Shown in pieces: positions 55,713 through 64,000 of a stretch of 64,000 nt of DNA. This stretch comes from Vibrio crassostreae (GTDB lineage Bacteria; Pseudomonadota; Gammaproteobacteria; Enterobacterales; Vibrionaceae): the NCBI RefSeq assembly GCF_024347415.1, contig NZ_AP025476.1:434001-498000 (forward strand). Reading direction: 5' to 3'. Within the stretch, counting starts at the first letter, position 1; every line of letters begins with the position of its first letter. A program made the translations under genes and the position numbers. The notes beneath the pieces were generated by a model. That model worked only from the letters and a program-made list of their open reading frames with translations, did not search any database and was not told where the DNA came from.

Positions 55713-55896
55713 GCTTTATATTGACGTAAATTATTTAGATTTCCTTAGAATCCTTCACCCTGATATGAGCTTGGGTCAAAAATTCCCAAAGCCTATACAC
55801 AATATGGTGGAGATACGGCGTGAAATCAGTACACTAAAACGTTAATAGAACAAATTATTGCCGCACTAATGGCTCAATCCACTCACTGAGAAGACT

Positions 55897-56847
55897 ATGA
55901 CAGAAGCATTCAAACATATTTCAGTATTGCTTAACGAATCTATTGACGGACTTGCGATCAAACCTGACGGTACCTACATCGATGGTACTTTTGGCCGTGG
56001 TGGTCACAGCCGTACAATCCTGTCTAAACTGGGCGAGAATGGACGACTCTTTAGTATCGACCGCGATCCACAAGCGATTGCAGAAGCGCAAAAGATTGAT
56101 GACCCTCGTTTTACGATTATTCACGGCCCATTCTCAGGTATGGCTGAATATGCAGAGCGTTATGACTTAGTCGGTCAAGTGGATGGTGTTTTACTGGATT
56201 TAGGTGTTTCTTCACCACAGTTGGATGACGCTGAGCGTGGCTTTAGCTTTATGAAAGATGGCCCGCTTGATATGCGTATGGATCCAACATCAGGCATTCC
56301 TGTTTCTCAGTGGTTAGTTGAAGCGGATCTCGATGACATCACATGGGTTATCCGTGAGTTCGGTGAAGACAAACACGCTCGTCGTATCGCGAAGGGCATT
56401 ATTGCTTATCAAGAGAATGAAGAGAACGAACCACTAACGCGCACTGGTCAACTGGCTAAGCTTATCTCGGATGTGGCTCCAAAAAGCTTCAAAGAGAAAA
56501 AGCACCCAGCAACGCGTGCTTTCCAAGCATTCCGAATCTACATCAACAGCGAACTTGAAGAGATCGATACCGCACTAAAAGGCGCAGCAAGCATTCTTGC
56601 TCCTGAAGGCCGTTTGTCTGTTATCAGCTTCCACTCACTTGAAGACCGTATGGTGAAGCGCTTTATCCGTAAAGAGAGCCAAGGCCCGCAAGTACCCCAT
56701 GGCCTGCCACTAACAGAAGAGCAGATCAAAGCGCTAGGCAGTGCTGATCTTAAACCTGTTGGTAAAGCGATCAAACCATCGAAAGGCGAAGTGGATGAGA
56801 ATACTCGTTCGCGCAGTTCAGTACTACGAATCGCAGAAAAGCTATAG
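55897..56847 (+). CDS. rsmH: 16S rRNA (cytosine-1402-N4)-methyltransferase
   Basis: RsmH (MraW) adds the N4 methyl to C1402, the same nucleotide that RsmI methylates on its ribose. The 316-residue protein starts [20 protein letters not shown], with the SAM motif [15 protein letters not shown], then [19 protein letters not shown] and [12 protein letters not shown]. It is first in the dcw cluster here. mraZ, which precedes rsmH in many bacteria, is not found in the upstream gap. Confidence 0.97.
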   Translation: MTEAFKHISVLLNESIDGLAIKPDGTYIDGTFGRGGHSRTILSKLGENGRLFSIDRDPQAIAEAQKIDDPRFTIIHGPFSGMAEYAERYDLVGQVDGVLLDLGVSSPQLDDAERGFSFMKDGPLDMRMDPTSGIPVSQWLVEADLDDITWVIREFGEDKHARRIAKGIIAYQENEENEPLTRTGQLAKLISDVAPKSFKEKKHPATRAFQAFRIYINSELEEIDTALKGAASILAPEGRLSVISFHSLEDRMVKRFIRKESQGPQVPHGLPLTEEQIKALGSADLKPVGKAIKPSKGEVDENTRSRSSVLRIAEKL

Positions 56848-56850
56848 TCA

Positions 56851-57168
56851 ATGAAGACCTCCAAGCCTAACTTAGCCAAGATAATATTTTTTGATTTGAT
56901 CTCCGTGGGCAAGGTCCCGTTGGTGCTTCTTATCTGTATCTTCGCGAGTGCGATGGGGGTCGTTCTTACGACACATATGTCACGTCAGGCGATCACGCAA
57001 AAAGACATGGCATTAGTGGAGCGAGAACAGCTTGATGATGAGTGGCGAAATTTAATGCTTGAAGAGACGGCTCTGGCTGAACACAGCCGCGTTCAAGCAT
57101 CGGCAAAAAGAGAGCTAGACATGAAACGTCCAGACTCTGACAAAGAAGTTGTGATCACACTGAAATGA
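56851..57168 (+). CDS. ftsL: Cell division protein FtsL
   Basis: The 105-residue bitopic protein has a short basic cytoplasmic end, one membrane span (about 20-42, VPLVLLICIFASAMGVVLTT) and a periplasmic leucine-rich coiled coil (DMALVEREQLDDEWRNLMLE). FtsL joins FtsB and FtsQ at the division site and helps activate FtsWI. It lies 3 bases after rsmH and overlaps ftsI by 4. Confidence 0.95.
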   Translation: MKTSKPNLAKIIFFDLISVGKVPLVLLICIFASAMGVVLTTHMSRQAITQKDMALVEREQLDDEWRNLMLEETALAEHSRVQASAKRELDMKRPDSDKEVVITLK

Positions 57169-58922
57169 CCGGTAAAAAGGAAAAAGCACCCGCAAAACCC
57201 GTTAAGAAATCAACGAAAGAGCGTGTGAAGAGCGAAAAGGATTCGGATCCAATTCTGATTAAATGGCGTTTCAACGTCGTTATTGCTTTCGTGTTTCTTG
57301 CCTTTGCTGCACTCGTAGGTCGTGTGGCTTACATCCAAATCATTGAACCAGATAACTTAATTCGTCAGGGCGACCTTCGCTCGGTACGTGTTAAAGCTAT
57401 TCCTTCCGCTCGCGGTATTATCTCTGACCGCAATGGCGAACCGCTTGCCGTCAGTGTTCCGGTAGAAGCGGTATGGGCCGATCCAAAAACGATTTTCGAT
57501 AAAAATGGCATGGCTCAAATTGATCGTTGGTATGCGCTAGCCGATGTACTTGGTCTAGAACGTCAATCGATGATCGATAAGATCTCTAGCAACAAATCCC
57601 GTCGATTTATTTACCTGCAAAGACAAGTTAGCCCTGCAATGGCTAAGTATATTCGTGAGCTAAAGCTGGTGGGTGTTGGCCTTAAAGCAGAATCTCGACG
57701 TTACTACCCAGCAGGCGAAGTCAGTGCGCACCTTATTGGTGTGACAGGAATAGATGGGCACGGTCTAGAAGGCGTTGAGCGCAGCTATGATAAATGGCTA
57801 ACGGGCGAGGCGGGTAAGCGAACTATCCGTAAAGACCGTTACGGGCGTGTTGTTGAAAACATTGCTCTAGAAGAGCGTGAAGAGGGTAAGCCTCTTGAAT
57901 TAACGATCGATCAACGATTACAAGCGATCGCTTACCGAGCGATTAAACAGGCGGTGGCCGATCATAAGGCGACTTCTGGCTCTGCGATTTTATTGGATGT
58001 AAAAACCGGCGCTGTGTTGGCGATGGTTAATGCCCCTTCTTACAACCCGAACAATCGTGCTGATTTACAAAGTTTCAAAATGCGTAACCGCGTGCTTACC
58101 GATGCGATGGAGCCCGGCTCTACAGTAAAACCGTTTGTGGTTTTGGCAGCATTAGAGAACGGTACCGCAGACCCAGATATCGTTATTGATACTGGCAATG
58201 GCATCATGCAAATCGGTGGTAGCCGTGTACGAGACTCTTCTAAAGTGGGTAAGGCTGATTTAGCTTTAATCCTTAAGAAGTCGAGTAACATCGGTGTGGC
58301 GAAATTAGCACTTAACATGCCACTTGAAGCCTTGCTTGGAATGTACAGCTCGGTTGGTCTTGGCGAGATGTCTGGGTTAAATCTAATTGGTGAAACCAGT
58401 GGCATTTTCCCGAATCGTCGTCGTTGGTCTAAGTTTGAAATTGCAACATTATCATTCGGTTATGGCTTGTCAGTTACGCCGATGCAGTTAGCGCATGCTT
58501 ATGCGACGCTAGCCAACAAAGGCATGTATGAACCGATTCATATTATTAAGAGTAACGACCAAGACTTTTCTAAGCAGATCATCAAGCGTGAAAACGCGGA
58601 GCTGGTGTTGAATATGCTAGAGGGGGTGACTCAAAAAGGCGGTACGGCAACAAGAGCCGCAGTCCCAGGTTACCGAGTTGCAGCCAAAACGGGTACATCT
58701 CGTAAGGCTGAAGCGGGCGGATACAGTGATGAATACATTGCAATTACCGCAGGTTTTGCCCCTGTTAGTGACCCAAGAGTCGCGCTGGTTGTTGTGGTTA
58801 ACGAACCTCAAGGTGACCTTTACTATGGCGGTTCAGTCGCAGCTCCCGTTTTTTCTGAAATCATGAAGGGTGCACTGCAAATTCTCAATGTCCCTGCTGA
58901 TGAAAACAAATTTCAAGAATAG
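57165..58922 (+). CDS. ftsI: Septal peptidoglycan transpeptidase FtsI (PBP3)
   Basis: FtsI cross-links septal peptidoglycan and is the target of several beta-lactams. The 585-residue protein has a basic cytoplasmic tail, a membrane span near 35-58 (FNVVIAFVFLAFAALVGRVA), a pedestal domain and a transpeptidase domain. The three catalytic motifs are the nucleophile in MEPGSTVKPF (SxxK), SSN in LKKSSNIGVAK, and KTG in AAKTGTSRKA. It overlaps ftsL by 4 bases and is followed by murE after 18. Confidence 0.97.
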   Translation: MTGKKEKAPAKPVKKSTKERVKSEKDSDPILIKWRFNVVIAFVFLAFAALVGRVAYIQIIEPDNLIRQGDLRSVRVKAIPSARGIISDRNGEPLAVSVPVEAVWADPKTIFDKNGMAQIDRWYALADVLGLERQSMIDKISSNKSRRFIYLQRQVSPAMAKYIRELKLVGVGLKAESRRYYPAGEVSAHLIGVTGIDGHGLEGVERSYDKWLTGEAGKRTIRKDRYGRVVENIALEEREEGKPLELTIDQRLQAIAYRAIKQAVADHKATSGSAILLDVKTGAVLAMVNAPSYNPNNRADLQSFKMRNRVLTDAMEPGSTVKPFVVLAALENGTADPDIVIDTGNGIMQIGGSRVRDSSKVGKADLALILKKSSNIGVAKLALNMPLEALLGMYSSVGLGEMSGLNLIGETSGIFPNRRRWSKFEIATLSFGYGLSVTPMQLAHAYATLANKGMYEPIHIIKSNDQDFSKQIIKRENAELVLNMLEGVTQKGGTATRAAVPGYRVAAKTGTSRKAEAGGYSDEYIAITAGFAPVSDPRVALVVVVNEPQGDLYYGGSVAAPVFSEIMKGALQILNVPADENKFQE

Positions 58923-58940
58923 AGCCAATCAGGATTCAAT

Positions 58941-60425
58941 ATGAGTAATAGCCTCACGCTGTCATCTTTACTTTCTCCTTGGGGAGACTTCAGTTCTTCT
59001 GAGTTAGATGCGATTGTTGTTGAGCAGTTGGAGTTGGATAGCCGTGCTATCAAGGACGGTGATATCTTTGTTGCCATTGTTGGACATGCCGTTGATGGTC
59101 GTCGCTTTATCGACAAAGCTGTCGCTCAAGGTGCGAAAGCCATCATTGCACAAGCGAGTGATGACAAAGTTCATGGCTTGGTTGAGTGGTTAAATGCAGT
59201 GCCGGTAGTTTATGTACCTGAGCTCCATTCAATTCTCTCTGAACTGGCTGGCCGAGTTTATTCTTCTCAAGCGACCAAACTAATTGGTGTTACTGGCACC
59301 AATGGCAAAACTACCATCACTCAATTGATTGTTCAGTGGCTAGACCTAGTCGGTCAACGCTCAGCAGTAATGGGCACCACAGGTAATGGTTTCTTAGATA
59401 ATCTAAAAACCGCGGCGAATACCACAGGCAGTGCGATTGAAATACAGCGCACGCTGAGTGAGTTGGCTGAAGAAAAAGCCGTTTATACTGCGATGGAAAT
59501 CTCTTCTCATGGTTTGGTGCAAGGTCGCGTTAAAGCCTTGGACTTTGAAGTGGGTGTATTCACTAACTTGAGCCGTGATCATCTTGATTACCATGGCACG
59601 ATGGAAGAGTACGCTTTGGCTAAGAAGAGCCTGTTTACTGAGCATAAATGCAAGCACGCTGTGATCAATGTGGATGACAAAGTCGGCAAAGCGTGGATGT
59701 CAGATTTGTCCAATGCGATAGCTGTTTCATTACTTCCTCTGTCTGGTTACCAACAGTCGGTATGGGCATCTGATGTCGCTTATGCAGAAACAGGTATTCA
59801 GATGTCTTTCGATGGTAGCTGGGGGCAAGGTCAGCTTTCGGTTCCTTTAATTGGTCAATTCAACGCATCAAATGTATTGGTTGCTTTCGCGACTCTGCTG
59901 TCATTGGGCATCGACAAGCAAACCTTGGTCGACACTGCATCTCAACTTCAACCGGTTATTGGTCGCATGGAATTGTTCCAAGTACCAAACAAAGCAAAAG
60001 TCGTTGTCGATTACGCGCACACACCAGATGCTCTAGAAAAAGCATTGGCAGCACTGCGAGTTCACTGCTCTGGAAAATTGTGGGCTATCTTTGGCTGCGG
60101 TGGTGACCGTGACACTGGTAAGCGCCCAATGATGGCGGTAACGGCTGAGCAGTTCGCCGACAAAATTATTATTTCAGATGACAATCCTCGCAGCGAAGAT
60201 CCTGCTTTGATTGTTAAAGATATGCTAGCTGGCTTAAGCGAACCTGAATCAGCATTCGTCGAACACGATCGCTATCAAGCGGTTAAGTTTGCCCTAGAAC
60301 AGGCTGGCAGTAATGACATTATTCTTTTGGCTGGTAAAGGCCATGAAGATTACCAAGTATTGAAAGACAAAACGGTACATTACTCAGACCGAGAGTCTGC
60401 GCTTCAACTTTTAGGTATTTCATAA
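58941..60425 (+). CDS. murE: UDP-MurNAc-L-Ala-D-Glu:meso-diaminopimelate ligase
   Basis: MurE adds the third amino acid to the peptidoglycan stem. The 494-residue protein has the Mur-ligase P-loop [15 protein letters not shown], the carbamoylated-lysine region, and [12 protein letters not shown]. The DNPR motif ([13 protein letters not shown], near residue 413) indicates meso-diaminopimelate rather than lysine as the added residue, as expected for a Gram-negative. The stop codon overlaps the murF start by one base. Confidence 0.97.
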   Translation: MSNSLTLSSLLSPWGDFSSSELDAIVVEQLELDSRAIKDGDIFVAIVGHAVDGRRFIDKAVAQGAKAIIAQASDDKVHGLVEWLNAVPVVYVPELHSILSELAGRVYSSQATKLIGVTGTNGKTTITQLIVQWLDLVGQRSAVMGTTGNGFLDNLKTAANTTGSAIEIQRTLSELAEEKAVYTAMEISSHGLVQGRVKALDFEVGVFTNLSRDHLDYHGTMEEYALAKKSLFTEHKCKHAVINVDDKVGKAWMSDLSNAIAVSLLPLSGYQQSVWASDVAYAETGIQMSFDGSWGQGQLSVPLIGQFNASNVLVAFATLLSLGIDKQTLVDTASQLQPVIGRMELFQVPNKAKVVVDYAHTPDALEKALAALRVHCSGKLWAIFGCGGDRDTGKRPMMAVTAEQFADKIIISDDNPRSEDPALIVKDMLAGLSEPESAFVEHDRYQAVKFALEQAGSNDIILLAGKGHEDYQVLKDKTVHYSDRESALQLLGIS

Positions 60426-61798
60426 TGATTGATGTATCACTCGAACAGATTTGTTCAGCGGTCAGCGGTGAATTGATTGAGGATGCTAACTCAAACAATG
60501 TCGTAATTAATGCCGTTTCTACCGACACTCGCACCGTTGAAGAAGGCGCATTGTTTGTTGCTATTGTCGGAGAACGTTTCGATGCGCATGACTTTTGTCA
60601 TCAAGCGGTTGAGGCAAATGCGAGTGCGTTGTTAGTCGAACGAAAACTTGACCTAAATATTACTCAAGTTGTTGTTGAAGACACTAAACTTGCTTTAGGT
60701 CAGCTAAGTGCTTGGATCCACAAACAATGTGACGTGCCAACCATGGCGATAACAGGAAGCTGTGGTAAAACGACCGTCAAAGAGATGGTGGCGAGCATTC
60801 TGCAACAACGTGGCAAGGTGCTGTTTACGGCGGGTAACTTCAATAATGATATTGGAGTACCACTAACCTTGCTGCGCAGTGAACCCAATGACGACTATGC
60901 CGTGATAGAACTGGGCGCGAACCACATTGGTGAAATCGCCTATACCACCCAGCTTGTGAAACCGCAGGTGGCGTTGGTGAATAACGTAGCTGCCGCGCAT
61001 CTAGAGGGCTTTGGCTCAATTGATGGTGTTAAACAAGCGAAAGGTGAAATCTTTCAGGGGCTTGCTGCCGGTGATACTGCTATTGTTAATCTAGAAAGCA
61101 ACGGTGGCGACTTTTGGAATGAAGTACTCGCAGATAAAACGGTACTGACATTTTCAGAAAGCGACAGTACGGCAGATTACTTTGCTAAGAATATTCGCAT
61201 TAATGAGCAGGGCGAAGCTTGCTTTGAGATGCAAACACCGCAAGGCGCTATGCCGGTTGAGCTTGGCATTATTGGTCAGCATAACGTAGCAAATGCGTTG
61301 GCGGCGGCAGCGTTGAGCATTCAGTTTGGTGCCACGCTTGAAGAAATAAAAAATGGTTTAGCGAATCTTATCTCTGTCAAAGGGCGAGTTGAGGTTCAAC
61401 AATTAAGTCAGAATATCAAGCTGATAGATGACAGTTATAACGCCAGCGTACCCGCGATGAAGGCGGCAGCCAAACTGCTGTCGAGCTTCAAAGGTCAACG
61501 TTGGTTGATTTTAGGCAATATGGCTGAATTAGGCGACGAAAGCCTTGCACTTCACCGTCAAGTCGGTGAATATGCTGCCCCATTCGCTTTTGAGCATGTA
61601 CTCACTTATGGTGATGATACCAAGGTGATTAGTGAGGTCTGTAATGGTACCCACTTCGCAACGCATCAAGCGATGATCGCGCACATAGAGCAGCACTTAT
61701 GCTTGCCAGAAAACGCGTCACATACCTTGTTGGTAAAAGGCGCGAATAGTGCAGGAATGAGTAAAATAGCCGCTGCTTTAAAGGAGAACTTTTCATGA
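60425..61798 (+). CDS. murF: UDP-MurNAc-tripeptide:D-Ala-D-Ala ligase
   Basis: MurF adds D-Ala-D-Ala to finish the UDP-MurNAc-pentapeptide. The 457-residue length is standard. Motifs are the P-loop [28 protein letters not shown], the [12 protein letters not shown] segment and [14 protein letters not shown]. It overlaps mraY by 4 bases (ATGA), so translation is probably coupled. Confidence 0.97.
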   Translation: MIDVSLEQICSAVSGELIEDANSNNVVINAVSTDTRTVEEGALFVAIVGERFDAHDFCHQAVEANASALLVERKLDLNITQVVVEDTKLALGQLSAWIHKQCDVPTMAITGSCGKTTVKEMVASILQQRGKVLFTAGNFNNDIGVPLTLLRSEPNDDYAVIELGANHIGEIAYTTQLVKPQVALVNNVAAAHLEGFGSIDGVKQAKGEIFQGLAAGDTAIVNLESNGGDFWNEVLADKTVLTFSESDSTADYFAKNIRINEQGEACFEMQTPQGAMPVELGIIGQHNVANALAAAALSIQFGATLEEIKNGLANLISVKGRVEVQQLSQNIKLIDDSYNASVPAMKAAAKLLSSFKGQRWLILGNMAELGDESLALHRQVGEYAAPFAFEHVLTYGDDTKVISEVCNGTHFATHQAMIAHIEQHLCLPENASHTLLVKGANSAGMSKIAAALKENFS

Positions 61799-62877
61799 TA
61801 ATTTGGCTTGCAGAGCTACTACAGCCACACTTTTCTTTTTTCCGTTTGTTCGAATACCTATCGTTTCGTGCAATCGCGAGTATTTTGACGGCTTTATGTC
61901 TGTCGCTGTGGATGGGCCCTCGTTTAATTGAGCGTCTGCAAATGCTACAAATTGGCCAAGTTGTTCGTAACGATGGTCCTGAATCTCACTTTAGCAAACG
62001 TGGTACACCAACCATGGGCGGCGTGATGATCCTAGCTGCCATTATTATTACGGTATTAATGTGGGCTGATCTTTCTAATCCTTACGTTTGGGCGGTATTG
62101 GTTGTGCTTGGCGGTTACGGTGCGGTTGGCTTTGTTGATGACTACCGTAAAGTGGTTCGTAAAAATACAGATGGCTTGATTGCTCGTTGGAAATACTTCT
62201 GGCAATCAGCTATTGCGCTGGTTGTGGCTTTTGCTCTGTATGCTCACGGCCACGATACTGCGGCAACCCAACTGGTTGTTCCTTTCTTTAAAGATGTGAT
62301 GCCACAATTAGGTTTATTGTACATCGTACTGACTTATTTTGTTATTGTGGGTACTAGTAACGCGGTGAACCTAACAGATGGCTTAGATGGTTTGGCAATT
62401 ATGCCAACGGTGATGGTTGCTGCTGGTTTTGCTGTGATTGCTTGGGCGACAGGTAACGTTAACTTCGCAGCATATCTACACATTCCATACATCCCATACA
62501 CTTCTGAGCTTGTAGTTGTATGTACTGCTATCGTCGGCGCCGGACTTGGTTTCTTATGGTTCAATACTTACCCTGCGCAAGTATTCATGGGCGATGTTGG
62601 CTCTCTAGCACTGGGTGGTGCACTGGGTGTGATTGCTGTGTTGGTTCGCCAAGAGTTGGTACTGGTTATCATGGGCGGTGTGTTTGTAATGGAGACCTTG
62701 TCGGTAATCCTGCAGGTGGGCTCTTACAAATTGCGTGGCCAGCGTATTTTCCGTATGGCACCGATTCATCACCACTATGAGCTTAAAGGTTGGCCTGAAC
62801 CGCGTGTAATCGTGCGCTTCTGGATCATCTCAATGGTATTAGTACTGGTTGGCCTAGCGACACTGAAAGTTCGTTAA
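61795..62877 (+). CDS. mraY: Phospho-N-acetylmuramoyl-pentapeptide transferase
   Basis: MraY transfers phospho-MurNAc-pentapeptide to undecaprenyl phosphate, making lipid I at the inner membrane. The 360-residue protein has about ten spans. Conserved parts are [27 protein letters not shown] (catalytic Asp pair), [14 protein letters not shown], and the HHHYELKGW motif near the end. A small hairpin in the gap to murD follows. Confidence 0.98.
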   Translation: MIIWLAELLQPHFSFFRLFEYLSFRAIASILTALCLSLWMGPRLIERLQMLQIGQVVRNDGPESHFSKRGTPTMGGVMILAAIIITVLMWADLSNPYVWAVLVVLGGYGAVGFVDDYRKVVRKNTDGLIARWKYFWQSAIALVVAFALYAHGHDTAATQLVVPFFKDVMPQLGLLYIVLTYFVIVGTSNAVNLTDGLDGLAIMPTVMVAAGFAVIAWATGNVNFAAYLHIPYIPYTSELVVVCTAIVGAGLGFLWFNTYPAQVFMGDVGSLALGGALGVIAVLVRQELVLVIMGGVFVMETLSVILQVGSYKLRGQRIFRMAPIHHHYELKGWPEPRVIVRFWIISMVLVLVGLATLKVR

Positions 62878-62884
62878 TCCTATG

Positions 62885-62909
62885 TGAGCCTCTGTCATAG
62901 AGGCTCTTT
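62885..62909 (+). terminator. Hairpin between mraY and murD (possible attenuator)
   Basis: GAGCCTCT pairs perfectly with AGAGGCTC around a 5-base loop, followed by only three T residues. It is too weak for a sure terminator; it could slow or attenuate transcription or protect the upstream mRNA end. The rest of the dcw cluster has almost no spacing. Confidence 0.45.
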
Positions 62910-62935
62910 AAAACTATTAAGAGCATCTTGTTTAA

Positions 62936-64000
62936 ATGGAACGTTGGCAAAATATTCAAAATGTAGTGGTTGTGGGGCTCGGTATTACCGGGCTCTCTGT
63001 CGTTAAACATCTCGTAAAATATCAGCCTCACACTCATGTGAAGGTCATTGATACGCGAGAGCTACCGCCGGGCAGAGAGTCTTTGCCTGAATCGGTAGAA
63101 CTGCATTCTGGAAGTTGGAATAGCCAATGGTTAGCGGAAGCTGATTTGGTGGTAGCTAACCCAGGTATCGCACTCGCGACCCCTGAAATACAAGATGTTA
63201 TTCAAGCGGGAACCCCGGTTGTTGGCGATATTGAACTATTTGGCTGGGCGGTAGACAAACCCGTTGTAGCTATCACGGGTTCTAACGGCAAGAGCACCGT
63301 GACCGACCTTACTGGCGTACTTGCAAAGGCTGCAGGTTTGAATGTCGGTGTGGGTGGCAACATCGGTATTCCTGCCTTAGATCTTCTAGAGCTTGATGCT
63401 GATTTATATGTTCTTGAGCTTTCAAGCTTTCAGTTAGAAACAACATCAAGCCTAAACTTAGCAGCAGCAGCATTTCTGAATCTGTCAGAAGACCATATGG
63501 ATCGCTACCAAGGCATGGCCGATTACCGCGATGCCAAGCTAAGAATCTTTAATAATGCTCAATATGCGATTGTAAACCGCGACGACAAAGAGACGTATCC
63601 AGACCACAACATGTCATTAGTAACATTCGGACTCGATGACCAAGAGTTTGGTGTTACGACGATTGATGGCACTGAGTGGTTAATCGATAACGGTAAATCT
63701 GTGCTTGCTACTCAAGATTTAACATTGGTTGGACGTCACAATGTGGCGAATGCGTTAGTCTCTTTAGCATTATTGAAGCAAGTTGGTATTGATTACAGCA
63801 AAAGCCTTGAAGCTTTGAAAGCTTACAATGGTTTGACTCATCGCTGCCAAGTGGTGGCTGACAAGCGCGAAATCAAATGGGTTAACGACTCAAAAGCAAC
63901 CAACGTAGCGAGCACATTAGCGGCTCTGTCCGGTTTAGAGTACCAAGGTACTTTGTATCTCTTGGTTGGTGGCGTTGGTAAAGGTGCTGACTTTAGCGAG
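62936..64000 (+). CDS. murD: UDP-MurNAc-L-Ala:D-Glu ligase (partial, runs off window)
   Basis: MurD adds D-glutamate to UDP-MurNAc-L-Ala. The 355 codons present are most of the usual ~440. Visible features are the Rossmann start [16 protein letters not shown], the ATP P-loop [14 protein letters not shown], the [11 protein letters not shown] motif, LSEDHMDRY and the C-domain segment [11 protein letters not shown]. No clear Shine-Dalgarno precedes the ATG at 62936. The stop codon lies beyond the window. Confidence 0.96.
   Translation, partial: MERWQNIQNVVVVGLGITGLSVVKHLVKYQPHTHVKVIDTRELPPGRESLPESVELHSGSWNSQWLAEADLVVANPGIALATPEIQDVIQAGTPVVGDIELFGWAVDKPVVAITGSNGKSTVTDLTGVLAKAAGLNVGVGGNIGIPALDLLELDADLYVLELSSFQLETTSSLNLAAAAFLNLSEDHMDRYQGMADYRDAKLRIFNNAQYAIVNRDDKETYPDHNMSLVTFGLDDQEFGVTTIDGTEWLIDNGKSVLATQDLTLVGRHNVANALVSLALLKQVGIDYSKSLEALKAYNGLTHRCQVVADKREIKWVNDSKATNVASTLAALSGLEYQGTLYLLVGGVGKGADFSE

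Noticed and set aside
1..64000. CRISPR array, toxin-antitoxin pair, prophage, defence island or biosynthetic cluster
   Set aside because: I saw no regularly spaced repeats, small overlapping toxin-antitoxin pairs, phage genes or accessory islands. Apart from the IS element, every gene belongs to the conserved chromosome.

Overview
The window is core chromosome of a Vibrio-like gammaproteobacterium. Protein sequences and gene order (rpsU-yqeY-dnaG-rpoD, rplM-rpsI-petABC-sspAB, lpoA-yraN-diaA-dolP, the dcw cell-wall cluster, tolC divergent from nudF-yqiB-cpdA-yqiA-parE-parC, and gspA-gspB) all fit Vibrionaceae. A Splendidus-clade species is plausible, but that is inference. Coding density is high, and most convergent gene pairs are separated by clear rho-independent terminators.

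Layout. 1-1129: 5' part of pykF (minus strand). 1559-4267: a DeoR-family regulator followed by glmS. 4311-5736: a complete IS3-family (IS150-like) insertion sequence lying in the loop of the former glmS terminator. 5782-7050: metY. 7255-7330: a single tRNA-Ile(CAU). 7494-11993: macromolecular synthesis operon (rpoD, dnaG, yqeY, rpsU; minus strand). 12252-18000: tsaD, an alpha/beta hydrolase, plsY, folB-folK-uppP and cca. 18080-20697: gspA-gspB, accessory proteins of type II secretion. 20803-25416: an SH3-domain membrane protein, the Pit phosphate transporter with its DUF47/PhoU-like partner, and a CYTH-CHAD triphosphatase. 25468-27571: a K+ channel and a chemoreceptor. 27784-32184: glnE and hldE. 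32277-40791: tolC and the divergent nudF...parC run. 40908-44069: degS, degQ and zapG. 44289-50628: zapE, rplM-rpsI, the cytochrome bc1 operon and sspAB. 50706-55051: dolP, diaA, yraN, lpoA and, divergently, rsmI. 55229-55668: RNase P RNA. 55897-64000: dcw cluster from rsmH to a murD truncated by the window edge.

The genes fall into envelope building (glmS supplies amino sugar; murE, murF, mraY, murD, ftsI, uppP and lpoA make and polymerise peptidoglycan; hldE and diaA-type genes use sugar phosphates), information processing (rpoD, dnaG, ribosomal proteins, tsaD, cca, rnpB, rsmH, rsmI, parE/parC), and energy or signalling (petABC, pit, glnE, cpdA).

I found no defence island, CRISPR array, prophage or biosynthetic cluster, and nothing that looks like a wholly new multi-gene system. 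The most unusual features are at small scale: the IS element placed exactly in the glmS terminator loop with a 3-bp duplication; its left end, which carries a 16-bp terminator hairpin abutting the transposase start codon; a threefold 24-nt tandem repeat expanding the P3 arm of RNase P RNA; a structured rplM leader; and a terminator inside the sspA leader.
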